Below are positions 55,427 through 63,286 of a stretch of DNA of 64,000 bases, one piece after another. Below the pieces are notes generated by a model, which saw only the letters and a program-made list of their open reading frames with translations, was not told the origin of the DNA and did not search any database. Position 1 is the first letter of the stretch, and the number at the start of each line of letters is the position of its first letter. The stretch comes from Pelagibius sp. (GTDB lineage Bacteria > Pseudomonadota > Alphaproteobacteria > Kiloniellales > Kiloniellaceae). Both the position numbers and the translations under genes were made by a program. The stretch lies in the NCBI RefSeq assembly GCF_028281305.1, contig NZ_JANQKD010000127.1, positions 18,724 through 82,723 of the forward strand, in the 5' to 3' direction.

Positions 55427-55493
55427 TTTTTCCGGCGCCTGACGCCGGCGCTTCGGCGCCGCCCCGTATGGTCAGGCGCTTGCCGCAAAAGGA

Positions 55494-55522
55494 AAACGGC
55501 CCGTCCGTCAGGCGGGCCGTTT
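55494..55522 (-). terminator. Rho-independent terminator after the zincin gene
   Basis: Perfect 10-bp stem AAACGGCCCG/CGGGCCGTTT with nine-base loop; on the minus strand it is followed by TTCCTTTT. It lies 24 bases from the stop codon. Confidence 0.8.
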
Positions 55523-55545
55523 GGCTGTCGATCGGGGGCGTGCCG

Positions 55546-55974
55546 TCAGGAACTGGAGGCTGAGGGAAAGCGCTCGATGTGCTCCATGTCGTCGTCGGAG
55601 AAGCCGAAGTGGTGGCCGATCTCGTGGATCAGCACATGCTTGACCACGTCGGCCAGGTCCTCGCCGCTGTCGCACCAGTAATCCAGGATCGGCCGGCGAT
55701 AGAGGAAGATCATGTCCATGTCTTCCGGCGAATCCATGGAGGACTTCATCAGCAGGTTGGTACCCCGGTAGAGCCCCAGCAGGTCGAAAGGCGATTCGCA
55801 ATCCATCTCCTCCAACGTCTCGTCGTCGGGGAAGTCCAGGACATGGATCACCACGTTGCCCAGCGCATCGCGCAGATCTGCGGGGATGGTGGCATAGGCC
55901 TCGCGGGCCAGGGCCTCCAGGTGCTGGGTCTCGGGCGGGGTGGTGTAGCGCCCGATGTCGTGCAAGCGTGCCAT
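55546..55974 (-). CDS. Zincin-like metallopeptidase family protein
   Basis: 142 residues, the length of the possible-zinc-metallopeptidase family (PF06262 type). Zinc motif HVLIHEIGHHFGFSDDDMEHIE (HExxH...E-type) at the C-terminus and a conserved LALEAYATIP-like helical start. The role of these small proteins is unknown; they may be cytosolic peptidases. Monocistronic, with its own terminator. Confidence 0.9.
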   Translation of the reverse strand: MARLHDIGRYTTPPETQHLEALAREAYATIPADLRDALGNVVIHVLDFPDDETLEEMDCESPFDLLGLYRGTNLLMKSSMDSPEDMDMIFLYRRPILDYWCDSGEDLADVVKHVLIHEIGHHFGFSDDDMEHIERFPSASSS

Positions 55975-56090
55975 AACGGTTCCTATAGCCTCTCTCTTGG
56001 GGTCACCCTAGCCTGCCTTGACCGGGAGTCCAAGCAGAGTCACTTTCGATTAACCTTAACCCGGCCAACTTTTTCGTGGGGAGCCAGATC

Positions 56091-56381
56091 ATGGTCGAGA
56101 AGCTAAGCCAGGAGCAGCGGGCCTCTCTGCCGGAGGTGCTGCCCGGTTGGGTTCCGGTCGAGGGCCGTGATGCCCTGAAAAAGACATTCCAGTTCAAGTC
56201 CTTTAACCAAGCCTGGGGCTTCATGAACCGGGTCGCCCTGGCGGCCGAGAAACTCAACCATCACCCGGAATGGTTCAACGTCTACAATCGTGTGGAGATC
56301 ACCCTGACCACCCACGACTGCGGCGGCCTCTCCGAACTCGACGTCACGCTGGCCAAGCGCATCGAGACCTACGCGGGCTAG
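56091..56381 (+). CDS. phhB: 4a-hydroxytetrahydrobiopterin dehydratase (pterin-4a-carbinolamine dehydratase)
   Basis: 96 residues, standard PCD fold. Active-site motif in two parts, [15 protein letters not shown] and [10 protein letters not shown], is intact. It recycles the oxidised pterin made by phenylalanine hydroxylase, though no phhA is in this window. Start ATG at 56091 preferred over the GTG at 56076 because GGGGAG lies just before it. Confidence 0.93.
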   Translation: MVEKLSQEQRASLPEVLPGWVPVEGRDALKKTFQFKSFNQAWGFMNRVALAAEKLNHHPEWFNVYNRVEITLTTHDCGGLSELDVTLAKRIETYAG

Positions 56382-56401
56382 GCCGGCACCGAAAGCGCGC
56401 G

Positions 56402-56567
56402 TCCCCCTCACCCTCCCGCTTCGCGGGCCCCTCCCTCTCCCACGAAGGGGAGAGGGAACAGAGGGAAAACGATACCCTGCATCATTGTCCCTCTCCCCTG
56501 GTGGGAGAGGGTTGCGCAGCCTTGGTGAGATCAGAGATCGAACCTAGGCGAAGCTGGGTGAGGGGGA
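56402..56567. repeat. Nested inverted-repeat element (family 2), copy 2
   Basis: 166 bp bounded by 12-bp exact inverted repeats (TCCCCCTCACCC at 56402-56413 and its complement at 56556-56567). Inside are two more hairpins, CCCTCTCCC...GGGGAGAGGG (about 56432-56455) and CCCTCTCCC...GGGAGAGGG (about 56490-56511). A noncoding palindromic element between converging genes. Confidence 0.75.
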
Positions 56568-56617
56568 AGATCCGATGCTGTCTCGGATCGCTCTGCCAAC
56601 GCTCCCCGCCAAACCCC

Positions 56618-57376
56618 CTACTGCATGCGCATGGCGCCATCCAGGCGGATGGTGTCGGCGTTCAGCATGGTGTTGTCGCAGATGTGCAGCACCAGGCGCG
56701 CGAACTCGCCCGGGTGGCCGAAGCGGTGCGGGAAGGGCACCTGCCCCGCCAGGTTGTCCTGCACCTCCTGGGGCATGTTCAGCAGCAGCGGGGTGCCGAT
56801 CAGACCGGGGGCGATGGTCAGCACGCGCACGCCGTTCTTGGCGAACTCCCGCGCCGCCGGCAGCATCATGCCGTTGATCCCGGCCTTGGAGGCGGCGTAG
56901 GCGACCTGGCCGAGCTGGCCTTCCACCGCGGCGATGGAGGCGGTGGAGATCACCACGCCGCGCTCGCAGTCTTCGTTCACCGGCTCGCCGCCCAGCATCT
57001 CCGCGGCGGCCAGGCGCAGCAGGTTGAAGCTGCCGATCAGGTTGACCTTGATGACGTTTTCGAAGAACTCCAGGGGCATCGGCCCGTCGCGCCCGACGAT
57101 GCGCTTGGCCGGCGCGATGCCGGCGCAGTTCACCAGCACCCGGCAGGGTCCGTGGGCCTCGCGCGCCTGGGCCATGGCGGCCTCCGCGCCCTCGGCGCTG
57201 GCGACGTCGCAGGCCAGGCCCAGGCCGCCGATCTCTTTCGCCACGGCCTCGGCAGCCTCGCCGTTCAGGTCCAACGCCGTCACCTTGGCCCCGGCCTTGG
57301 CCAGATGGCGCGCCGTCTCCGCGCCCAGACCCGATCCGCCGCCGGTGACCACCGCGGCCAGCCCCTTTACGTCCAT
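56618..57376 (-). CDS. SDR family oxidoreductase (type II 3-hydroxyacyl-CoA dehydrogenase-like)
   Basis: 252 residues. Motifs: TGGGSGLGAETARHL, LACDVAS, NCAGIAPAKRI, Ser in ISTASIAAVEGQLGQ, YAASKAGI, and PGLIGTPLL. The CPVNEDCERGVVISTAS arrangement is characteristic of 17-beta-HSD10/HsdA-type enzymes that oxidise 3-hydroxyacyl-CoA or steroids. Start: ATG at 57376 preceded by GGGGGAC. Downstream of the start on the other side lies a 14-bp triple repeat (57452-57497). Confidence 0.9.
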   Translation of the reverse strand: MDVKGLAAVVTGGGSGLGAETARHLAKAGAKVTALDLNGEAAEAVAKEIGGLGLACDVASAEGAEAAMAQAREAHGPCRVLVNCAGIAPAKRIVGRDGPMPLEFFENVIKVNLIGSFNLLRLAAAEMLGGEPVNEDCERGVVISTASIAAVEGQLGQVAYAASKAGINGMMLPAAREFAKNGVRVLTIAPGLIGTPLLLNMPQEVQDNLAGQVPFPHRFGHPGEFARLVLHICDNTMLNADTIRLDGAMRMQ

Positions 57377-57451
57377 TAACACTGTCCCCCTGAGCTTGAA
57401 TTCGCCTGAACTCGGTTTGCGAGCGCGCGCTCTATAGCAGAGCGCCCCGCC

Positions 57452-57497
57452 CCTGACGAGCCCCACCTGACGAGCCCCACCTGACGAGCCCCACCTG
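57452..57497. repeat. 14-bp tandem repeat upstream of the SDR gene
   Basis: Slightly over three copies of CCTGACGAGCCCCA in the 186-base gap between the SDR gene and the histidine phosphatase gene; otherwise the gap holds no gene. Confidence 0.9.
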
Positions 57498-57562
57498 CCG
57501 GGACCCTGGCGCGGCCCGTTAGAAAACGAAGTCCGGGCTGCGGACCCTGGCGCTCAGGGAAA

Positions 57563-58141
57563 TCAGCCGTCGATACTGTGCCAGCCCCGCAGCAGACGGC
57601 CGCTGTCCCGCTCGAGGACGAAGAGGTTGCCGCCGCCGCTGCCCGGCTGGTCGTGGGCGCGGCCGATGGCCTTGCCGCTGAAATGGGCCAGCGCCAGAGC
57701 ACCGACCCCGCCATGGGCAATCACGGCGATGTTGCCCGGGGTCTTCTCCCCGGCGCGGATCCGCTCGATCGCTCCAACGACCCGGGCCTGGGCGTCCACC
57801 GCCCGTTCCCAGCCCTCGATGCTGGTCTCCGGCTCGGCGAAGAAGCGCTCGACCACCGGCCAGAAGGCATCCGGCGGCAGGAAACCGGTGGCCGAGCGGT
57901 CGTTCTCGTGCAGGTCCGGCTCCACCTGCGGCGTCAGGCCCAGGGTCCGGCCCAGGATCGCCGCCCCGTCGCGGGCCTTGCGCTCGGCGCTGGACCGGAC
58001 CGCGGTCACGCCGGCCACGGCCGGGCTTTCGGCAAAGGCAGTCATGCGGGCGACGCCGGTTTCGGAGAGCGGCCAGTCCGGCACCGGGACATCCGGGTCG
58101 ATGACCACCTCGGGGTGGGTGATGAACAGGATCCGCGCCAC
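57563..58141 (-). CDS. Histidine phosphatase superfamily protein with a non-canonical first motif
   Basis: 192 residues. The fold's second half is recognisable: SSAERKARDGAAILG, the LHENDRSATGF acidic part, and AHGGVGAL (second catalytic His). The usual N-terminal R-H-G is replaced by T-H-P in LFITHPEV, so the first arginine is lost while the histidine stays. Start GTG at 58141, with GGGAGGAG 5 bases ahead; the frame is open 9 codons further up to a TTG. Transcribed after DUF423 (13-base gap). Activity and substrate uncertain. Confidence 0.82.
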   Translation of the reverse strand: MARILFITHPEVVIDPDVPVPDWPLSETGVARMTAFAESPAVAGVTAVRSSAERKARDGAAILGRTLGLTPQVEPDLHENDRSATGFLPPDAFWPVVERFFAEPETSIEGWERAVDAQARVVGAIERIRAGEKTPGNIAVIAHGGVGALALAHFSGKAIGRAHDQPGSGGGNLFVLERDSGRLLRGWHSIDG

Positions 58142-58154
58142 GAAGACTCCTCCC

Positions 58155-58541
58155 TCAGCGTCTTGCAAGGCTGCCGAGGCCGGCCAAGGCCAGCAGCAGC
58201 CAGCCGGCCATCAGCGCAAAGCCGCCGGCCGGTGGCAGCGGTAGGGTGGTCTCGGCCAGGCCGAGCGCTCTCAGGTAGAGCGTCCCGCTGAACAGCGCCA
58301 TGCCGGCGATCAGCGCCACGGCGGCCAGGGCCGCGCGCCCGGCCGCCCCCGGGGCCAGGCTGCCGACCAGCGCCGCGAGGCCCAGCGGTGCGAGATGCAG
58401 GAAGTGAAAGCGCAGCGCCGTGTCGAAGAGCCCGGCGGCATAGGCATCGGCGAAGGCGGCCCCGTGGCTGCCATAGGCGCCCAGCGCCACCGCCCCGGCC
58501 CCCAGCAGCCCGAAGACGATCCAGAGAAGACGCATCATCAT
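58155..58541 (-). CDS. DUF423 family membrane protein
   Basis: 128 residues with four predicted membrane helices. DUF423 pattern: GAGAVALGAYGSHGAAF, FDTALRFHFLHLAPLGLAAL, FSGTLYLRALG, PPAGGFALMAGWLLLA. Function unknown. Three consecutive ATG codons open the frame, and the exact start cannot be chosen. Upstream gene of the two-gene unit with the histidine phosphatase. Confidence 0.9.
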   Translation of the reverse strand: MMMRLLWIVFGLLGAGAVALGAYGSHGAAFADAYAAGLFDTALRFHFLHLAPLGLAALVGSLAPGAAGRAALAAVALIAGMALFSGTLYLRALGLAETTLPLPPAGGFALMAGWLLLALAGLGSLARR

Positions 58542-58589
58542 GGCTGCAAGGGCGCTCCGGCGCGCGTTTGTTGGGGAGTGTCGGCTAAG

Positions 58590-58665
58590 CTTATCGATAG
58601 ACTGCTGACAGTTTATTCCGAGGACATGGTTTACACATCTGGTATTTGGGGAGCCCCCGAATGCC
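58590..58665. other. Possible insertion-sequence end remnant
   Basis: The A+T-richer segment AGACTGCTGACAG...GGACATGGTTTACA resembles the terminal and subterminal sequences of IS481/IS21-like elements (TGTAAACCATGTCC on the complementary strand). No transposase frame or second end was found. The surrounding 289 bases (58542-58830) hold no credible gene. Confidence 0.25.
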
Positions 58666-58830
58666 CCGGAAAGAGAGTAAACCGATGGATTTTGGTGAGG
58701 TCAGACGTGGCCAGCCCCTGAGGCGGTGCCCCATGGAGACCAAGGACAAACACTCGGCCTACTGCGTGCTTTACCGCCGCCGGAGTCGGCGGAGCGTCGA
58801 GTCGCTGGCGCTGGAGGCCTTTCTGGTGGC

Positions 58831-59172
58831 CTAGGTGCTAGAGCCGAGAAGCCACGAAGCTGTGGTGGCGGCAGCAGAAGCCTCGATATCGTACCGCTGG
58901 TACTTTTTCGCGTTCCATACCGCGAACTCGAGCTCTTCATCCGTGATGTTGTTGTAGATCGTCACTACATCGGAAGGACCTGCGGTACTGGTGCCGGTAG
59001 TGATGATCTGCGGCATCGGTATACGACCTAGGTCACCAGCATTGCAGCGGTCCCCTACGCATGTCCCGTAGGCCCAGCCAGCGCCAACCAAACCAACGGT
59101 CATAGCGCCTGCGCAAGCCCATTTTCCGCAGACCCGGCAGTAGCTTGGCCATTTCGAACCAATGTCAGCCAT
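58831..59172 (-). CDS. Orphan small Cys-rich membrane protein
   Basis: 113 residues, start ATG before ADIGSK with AAGGAGAC just upstream. N-terminal YCRVCGKWACAG (three or four Cys), a hydrophobic Gly-rich stretch (about 25-40) with TCVGDRCNAG following, then a polar C-terminal half with EELEFAVWNAKKYQRYDIEA. No family recognised. Its G+C is lower than the neighbours' by eye, and it stands alone between IS-like debris and a tRNA, suggesting recent acquisition. Could be a small secreted or immunity-type protein, but that is a guess. Confidence 0.6.
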   Translation of the reverse strand: MADIGSKWPSYCRVCGKWACAGAMTVGLVGAGWAYGTCVGDRCNAGDLGRIPMPQIITTGTSTAGPSDVVTIYNNITDEELEFAVWNAKKYQRYDIEASAAATTASWLLGSST

Positions 59173-59386
59173 CTCTGTCTCCTTACACGAAGCACCGCCT
59201 ACAACATATGTGGGCGACCGCCGCCGCTGGGTCAAGATCTGGTGTCGTGGGGCTTCAGGGATCCGCATTTAGGGTTGCCCCGCCGCCGCGCAAAGGCGGT
59301 GCTGTACCAGCCCGCCGTCGGCGGAACACGCGCCGAAGAAGTCCACAAATGACGGGCCGAAGCGATCTATGTTGTTGGGGGTGGCG

Positions 59387-59463
59387 TGGTGACCCCGGCA
59401 GGATTCGAACCTGCGACCTACAGATTAGGAATCTGCCGCTCTATCCGGCTGAGCTACGGGGCC
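59387..59463 (-). tRNA. tRNA-Arg (anticodon CCT)
   Basis: 77 bases including an encoded CCA. Acceptor GGCCCCG pairs with CGGGGTC (one G-T); anticodon stem-loop CAGATTCCTAATCTG gives CCT; T-arm GCAGGTTCGAATCCTGC is canonical. Decodes AGG, a rare codon in high-G+C genomes. Confidence 0.97.
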
Positions 59464-59576
59464 ACGCAGCGACCGCTCCCGGCGCCCGGGAACGCGCCCC
59501 AGAGATAGGCCAAAGCGGCGCTTTAGGCAATGCAGGCCGCGGAGCAATGGATTTACCGGCCCTTCGTCCACTCATG

Positions 59577-59666
59577 CTTCGAGACGCCCCAGACACTCCA
59601 TGGGGCTCCTCAGCATGAGGTCTATCTCGGCCTCACCCTGAGGAGGCCTGAAAGGCCGTCTCGAAG
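59577..59666. repeat. Intergenic inverted-repeat element, copy 3
   Basis: 90 bp with CTTCGAGACG and CGTCTCGAAG ends and inner CTCCTCAGCATGAGG/CCTCACCCTGAGGAGG arms. It lies between tRNA-Arg and the proline iminopeptidase gene. Confidence 0.82.
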
Positions 59667-59681
59667 GGTGAACCCTCCTGT

Positions 59682-60632
59682 CTACTCCATGCCTTTGAAG
59701 CGCTCGGTGGCGGCGACCAGGGCGCGGCGGATGCCGGGCTCCATGGCCGAGTGGCCGGCGTCGGGCACCACCAGGTAGTCGGCCTCCGGCCAGGCGCGGT
59801 GCAGGGTATCGGCCGTTGCGATGGGGCAGACGAGGTCGTAGCGCCCCTGGATGATGATCGCCGGGACGTTGCGGATGCGGTTCAGCCCGTCCAGCAGGGC
59901 GTTCTCGGCCAGGAAAATGTGGTTGTCGAAGTAGTGCGCCTCGATGCGCGACAGGCCCAGCGCGTGGCGCTCCTCCCCGAAGGCCGCCACAGTCTGCGGG
60001 TTGGGCAGCAGGGTGGAGCAGCTGCCCTCGTAGATGCTCCAGGCCCGCGCCGCCGGCAGGTGCACCTTGGGATCGGGGTCGTTGAGGCGCTTGCGGTAGG
60101 CCGCCAGCAGGTCGTGGCGCTCGCTCTCCGGCACCGCCCCGGCGAAGTTGCGCCAGTTCTCCGGGAAGACCTTGCCCATGCCGTAGAGGAACCAGTCGAT
60201 CTCCGGCTGGCTGCCCAGGAAGATGCCGCGCACGATCAGCGCGGAAACCCGCTCCGGATGGGCCTGGGCATAGGCGAGCGACAGGGTCGAGCCCCAGGAC
60301 CCGCCGAAGACATGCCAGCGCATGATGCCCAGGTGGTCGCGCAGCCGTTCGATATCGGCGATCAGGTGCTGGGTGGTGTTGTCGGTCAGTTCGCCCAGCG
60401 GCGTCGAGCGCCCGGCGCCGCGCTGGTCGAAGACGACGATGCGGTAGTGGCGCGGATCGAAGAAACGCCGGTGATCCGGCCCGGCGCCGGCTCCCGGCCC
60501 GCCATGCAGGAAGACGATGGGCCGGCCGTTGGGATTGCCCGAGACCTCCCAGTACATGCTGTGCGTCTCGTCAAGCTGGAGCCGCCCGGTCTGATAGGGC
60601 TCGATGAGCGAGAACATGTCCTGCGCCAGCAT
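59682..60632 (-). CDS. pip: Proline iminopeptidase
   Basis: 316 residues, alpha/beta-hydrolase that removes N-terminal proline. Landmarks: oxyanion FLHGGPGAG, FDQRGAGRSTP, nucleophile elbow GGSWGSTLSLAYA, and C-terminal VPDAGHSAMEPG with the catalytic His. Start at ATG 60632, which has AAGGAAAAGG 8 bases ahead and gives family length; the frame is open 66 codons more with an Ala/Gly/Asp-rich stretch that holds a 12-bp duplication (60648-60671) and is probably untranslated. Confidence 0.93.
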   Translation of the reverse strand: MLAQDMFSLIEPYQTGRLQLDETHSMYWEVSGNPNGRPIVFLHGGPGAGAGPDHRRFFDPRHYRIVVFDQRGAGRSTPLGELTDNTTQHLIADIERLRDHLGIMRWHVFGGSWGSTLSLAYAQAHPERVSALIVRGIFLGSQPEIDWFLYGMGKVFPENWRNFAGAVPESERHDLLAAYRKRLNDPDPKVHLPAARAWSIYEGSCSTLLPNPQTVAAFGEERHALGLSRIEAHYFDNHIFLAENALLDGLNRIRNVPAIIIQGRYDLVCPIATADTLHRAWPEADYLVVPDAGHSAMEPGIRRALVAATERFKGME

Positions 60633-60914
60633 GCGCCCAGCCTTTTCCTTGTCGTCCGCCTTGTCGTCGGCTTTGTTTGCGCCTGGTCCCGGCCTTGAAG
60701 CGGCCGGCGTTTCCTGAGGATCCCCAACGGAAACCCCCACCGGGGCACCGCTGCTGAGGGCCGCCATCGTCTTATCGCAGGCGGCAGGGGCCCGCCACCC
60801 CAAATAAGGGCCAGTCGGCCCGCGGTTCAACCCGCCCCGGATAAGCCGTCTCCGGGGCAGACACGCCGCGGCCGCCTTGTGCGCGACCGCGCCGGACCTG
60901 TAAGACTGGCGGCA

Positions 60915-61781
60915 ATGCTTTGGTTCTGGCGCATCCGCACTGCAGCGCAGCCGCCTCGTCTTCGCCCCCGCGGAAGGCGCGCGAGCCTATGGCTGGCCAG
61001 AGTGTTGACTGCAGGTCTGCTCGCCGGGTTCGGTACAATCGCCGGCGCGCAACCGCCGAGGCCGGTCGACCAACTGACGCTCGGCGCGCCCGGCGAGGTC
61101 ACGGCGATCGTCGACGGCGACACCCTGATGCTGGCCGACGGGCGCGAGGTGCGACTGGTCGGCATCCAGGCCCCGAAACTGCCCCTCGGCCGGGCCGGCT
61201 TCAAGCCCTGGCCGCTGGCGGAGGAGGCCAAGGCGCTCTTGGCGGCGCTGACCCTGGGCAAGACCGTGACGCCGGGCTTCGGCGGGCGGCGCGGCGACCG
61301 TCATGGCCGCGTTCTGGCGCACCTTTTCGATGCCGAGGGACGTTGGATCCAGGGCGCCATCCTCGAGGCCGGCCTCGCCCGCGTGTACAGCTTCGACGAC
61401 AACCGCAGACTGATCGCCGAGATGCTGGCCGTGGAGCGCCGGGCGCGGGACGCGCGCCGTGGCATCTGGGCGCTGGACTACTACGCTTTGCGTAGCGCGG
61501 ACCAGGCCGGGCGCTGGCTCGGCGGCTTCGAACTGGTGGAGGGCCGCGTGCTCTCGGTGGGGCTCGTGCGGCGGCGCGCCTACCTCAACTTCGGGGCCGA
61601 CTGGCGCAGCGACTTCACCGTCGCCCTGGATCCCGCGGCGCGGCGGCTCTTCGAGGCCGAAGGGATTGATCTGAAAGACTACGAGGGCCGGCTGTTGCGG
61701 GTGCGGGGCTGGCTAAAATCCCGCAATGGCCCCATGATCGAGGCGACGCATCCCGAGCAGATCGAGCTGTTGGAGGAATGA
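60915..61781 (+). CDS. Thermonuclease (SNase) family protein
   Basis: 288 residues with a hydrophobic N-terminal signal/anchor (about 25-45). SNase domain: VTAIVDGDTLML, VRLVGIQAPK (Arg), AEEAKALL (Glu) and RHGRVLAHLF (Arg) place the catalytic triad. The second half (about 185-285) is an extra region (VEGRVLSVGLVRRRAYLNFG and WRSDFTVAL) shared with some alphaproteobacterial homologues, perhaps an OB-like domain. Probably a periplasmic nuclease. Overlaps the next gene by 4 bases. Confidence 0.88.
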   Translation: MLWFWRIRTAAQPPRLRPRGRRASLWLARVLTAGLLAGFGTIAGAQPPRPVDQLTLGAPGEVTAIVDGDTLMLADGREVRLVGIQAPKLPLGRAGFKPWPLAEEAKALLAALTLGKTVTPGFGGRRGDRHGRVLAHLFDAEGRWIQGAILEAGLARVYSFDDNRRLIAEMLAVERRARDARRGIWALDYYALRSADQAGRWLGGFELVEGRVLSVGLVRRRAYLNFGADWRSDFTVALDPAARRLFEAEGIDLKDYEGRLLRVRGWLKSRNGPMIEATHPEQIELLEE

Positions 61782-63277
61782 TGTCCGGAGCTTTGTCTTG
61801 GTTAGGTTGGTCGACGCCGCCCTTCCTGAAGCGCAGTCTTCGGGGATTGGTCTTCGTGCTGGCCGTGCTGCCGCTGGTCGCCGCCTGCGCGACGGCGCCG
61901 GGAACCGGGCGGACCATCTTTACCGGGGGCCTGAGCGAACAGGGCGAGGCAGACCTGGGCCGCCAGGAACACCCGAAGGTGATGGCCCAGTTCGGCGGTG
62001 CCTACGAGGACCCGGCGCTCAACGCCTACGTCTCCTCGGTGGGCAATCTCCTGGTGCAGACCTCCGAGCTTCCGGATCTGAAGTTTACCTTCACGATCCT
62101 CGACTCGCCGGTCGTCAATGCCTTCGCCCTGCCCGGCGGCTATGTCTACGTCACCCGCGGGCTGCTGGCCCTGGCGGAGAACGAGGCGGAGATGGCGGGG
62201 GTCCTGGCCCATGAGATCGGTCATGTCACTGCCCGCCACTCGGCGGAACGCTACGGACAGACCATGGCGGCCAATGTCGCAGGCCTCGGCCTGGGCGTGC
62301 TGCTCGGCGGACCGGCGGCGCAGGCCGGCGGCACGCTCGGTGCACTTCTGGTGCGCAGCTACTCGCGCGAGCAGGAGTTCGAGGCCGACATGCTGGGCGG
62401 CCGCTACCTGGGTCGGGCGCGTTACGACACCGGGGCCATGGCCGGCTTCCTCAGCCAACTGCAGGCCCACGCGCGCCTGGAGGCGGAGCTGGCCGGCCAG
62501 CCGGAGAAGGCCGATGCCTTCAACATCATGCAGACCCACCCGCGCACGGCCGACCGCATCAACCGGGCGCTGGCGCAGGCCGGGGCCAATGTGGTGGACG
62601 ACCCCATCGTCGCCCAGGACATCTACTTCGACAAAATCGACGGCATGCCCTATGGCGACAAGCCGGAGGAGGGCTTCATCCGCGGGCGCAGCTTCGCCCA
62701 TCCGATTCTGAAGTTCGCCTTCGAGGTTCCGGAGGGCTTCCGGCTCTACAATCAGGCGCAGCGCGTGCTGGCGCTGAGCGGCGACCGCAAGGCGGCCATC
62801 CAGTTCGACCGCGGCCCCAAGGACTACCGCGGCTCCATGACCGACTATCTGACACGATCCTGGGGCGCCAGGACCCAGCTGACCGGCGTCGAAGCGATCA
62901 CGGTCAACGGCCTGGAGGCGGCGACCGGCCAGGTTGCCAATGCCAGGAACGGTGACCTGCGTCTGCTGGCGATCCGCTACGACGCCACGACGATCTACCG
63001 CTTCATCTTTCAGTCCGCTTCCGAACGCACGGCCTCGCTGAACCGGCCGTTCCGCGAGACCACCTACAGCTTCCGCAAGCTGAGCGATGGGGAGGCCGCA
63101 GCCCTGAAGCCCCATCGTGTGCGGATCTACCAGGTGAAGGCGGGCGATACACCCACCAGCATTGCCGCACGCATGCCTTTTGCCGAAGCCAAGCTGAAGC
63201 GCTTTCTCGTGCTGAACGGCTTCGAAGAGAATGTCACGCTGCGCGTCGGCCAGCGCGTAAAGATCATCAGTGAGTAG
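61778..63277 (+). CDS. M48 family metalloprotease lipoprotein (BepA-like)
   Basis: 499 residues. Signal with lipobox VAAC (about 33-36), so lipid-anchored. Zinc site HEIGHVTARHS and third ligand in EFEADMLG, then FNIMQTHPRT; a long C-terminal region ends with a LysM-like segment (YQVKAGDTPTSIAARM, FLVLNGFEENVTLRVGQ). BepA/LoiP-type proteases police outer-membrane protein assembly. Translationally coupled with the nuclease gene; 9 bases separate it from the sensor gene. Confidence 0.92.
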   Translation: MMSGALSWLGWSTPPFLKRSLRGLVFVLAVLPLVAACATAPGTGRTIFTGGLSEQGEADLGRQEHPKVMAQFGGAYEDPALNAYVSSVGNLLVQTSELPDLKFTFTILDSPVVNAFALPGGYVYVTRGLLALAENEAEMAGVLAHEIGHVTARHSAERYGQTMAANVAGLGLGVLLGGPAAQAGGTLGALLVRSYSREQEFEADMLGGRYLGRARYDTGAMAGFLSQLQAHARLEAELAGQPEKADAFNIMQTHPRTADRINRALAQAGANVVDDPIVAQDIYFDKIDGMPYGDKPEEGFIRGRSFAHPILKFAFEVPEGFRLYNQAQRVLALSGDRKAAIQFDRGPKDYRGSMTDYLTRSWGARTQLTGVEAITVNGLEAATGQVANARNGDLRLLAIRYDATTIYRFIFQSASERTASLNRPFRETTYSFRKLSDGEAAALKPHRVRIYQVKAGDTPTSIAARMPFAEAKLKRFLVLNGFEENVTLRVGQRVKIISE

Positions 63278-63286
63278 GCAAAGGCC

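Noticed and set aside
58647..58834. 62-codon plus-strand ORF before the orphan Cys-rich gene
   Set aside because: No ribosome-binding site of note and Arg/Ser-rich composition; no similarity recognised.
59682..60830. Longer version of proline iminopeptidase starting at 60830 or 60767
   Set aside because: The extra residues are low-complexity with a 12-bp duplication, and a good ribosome-binding site precedes the ATG at 60632.
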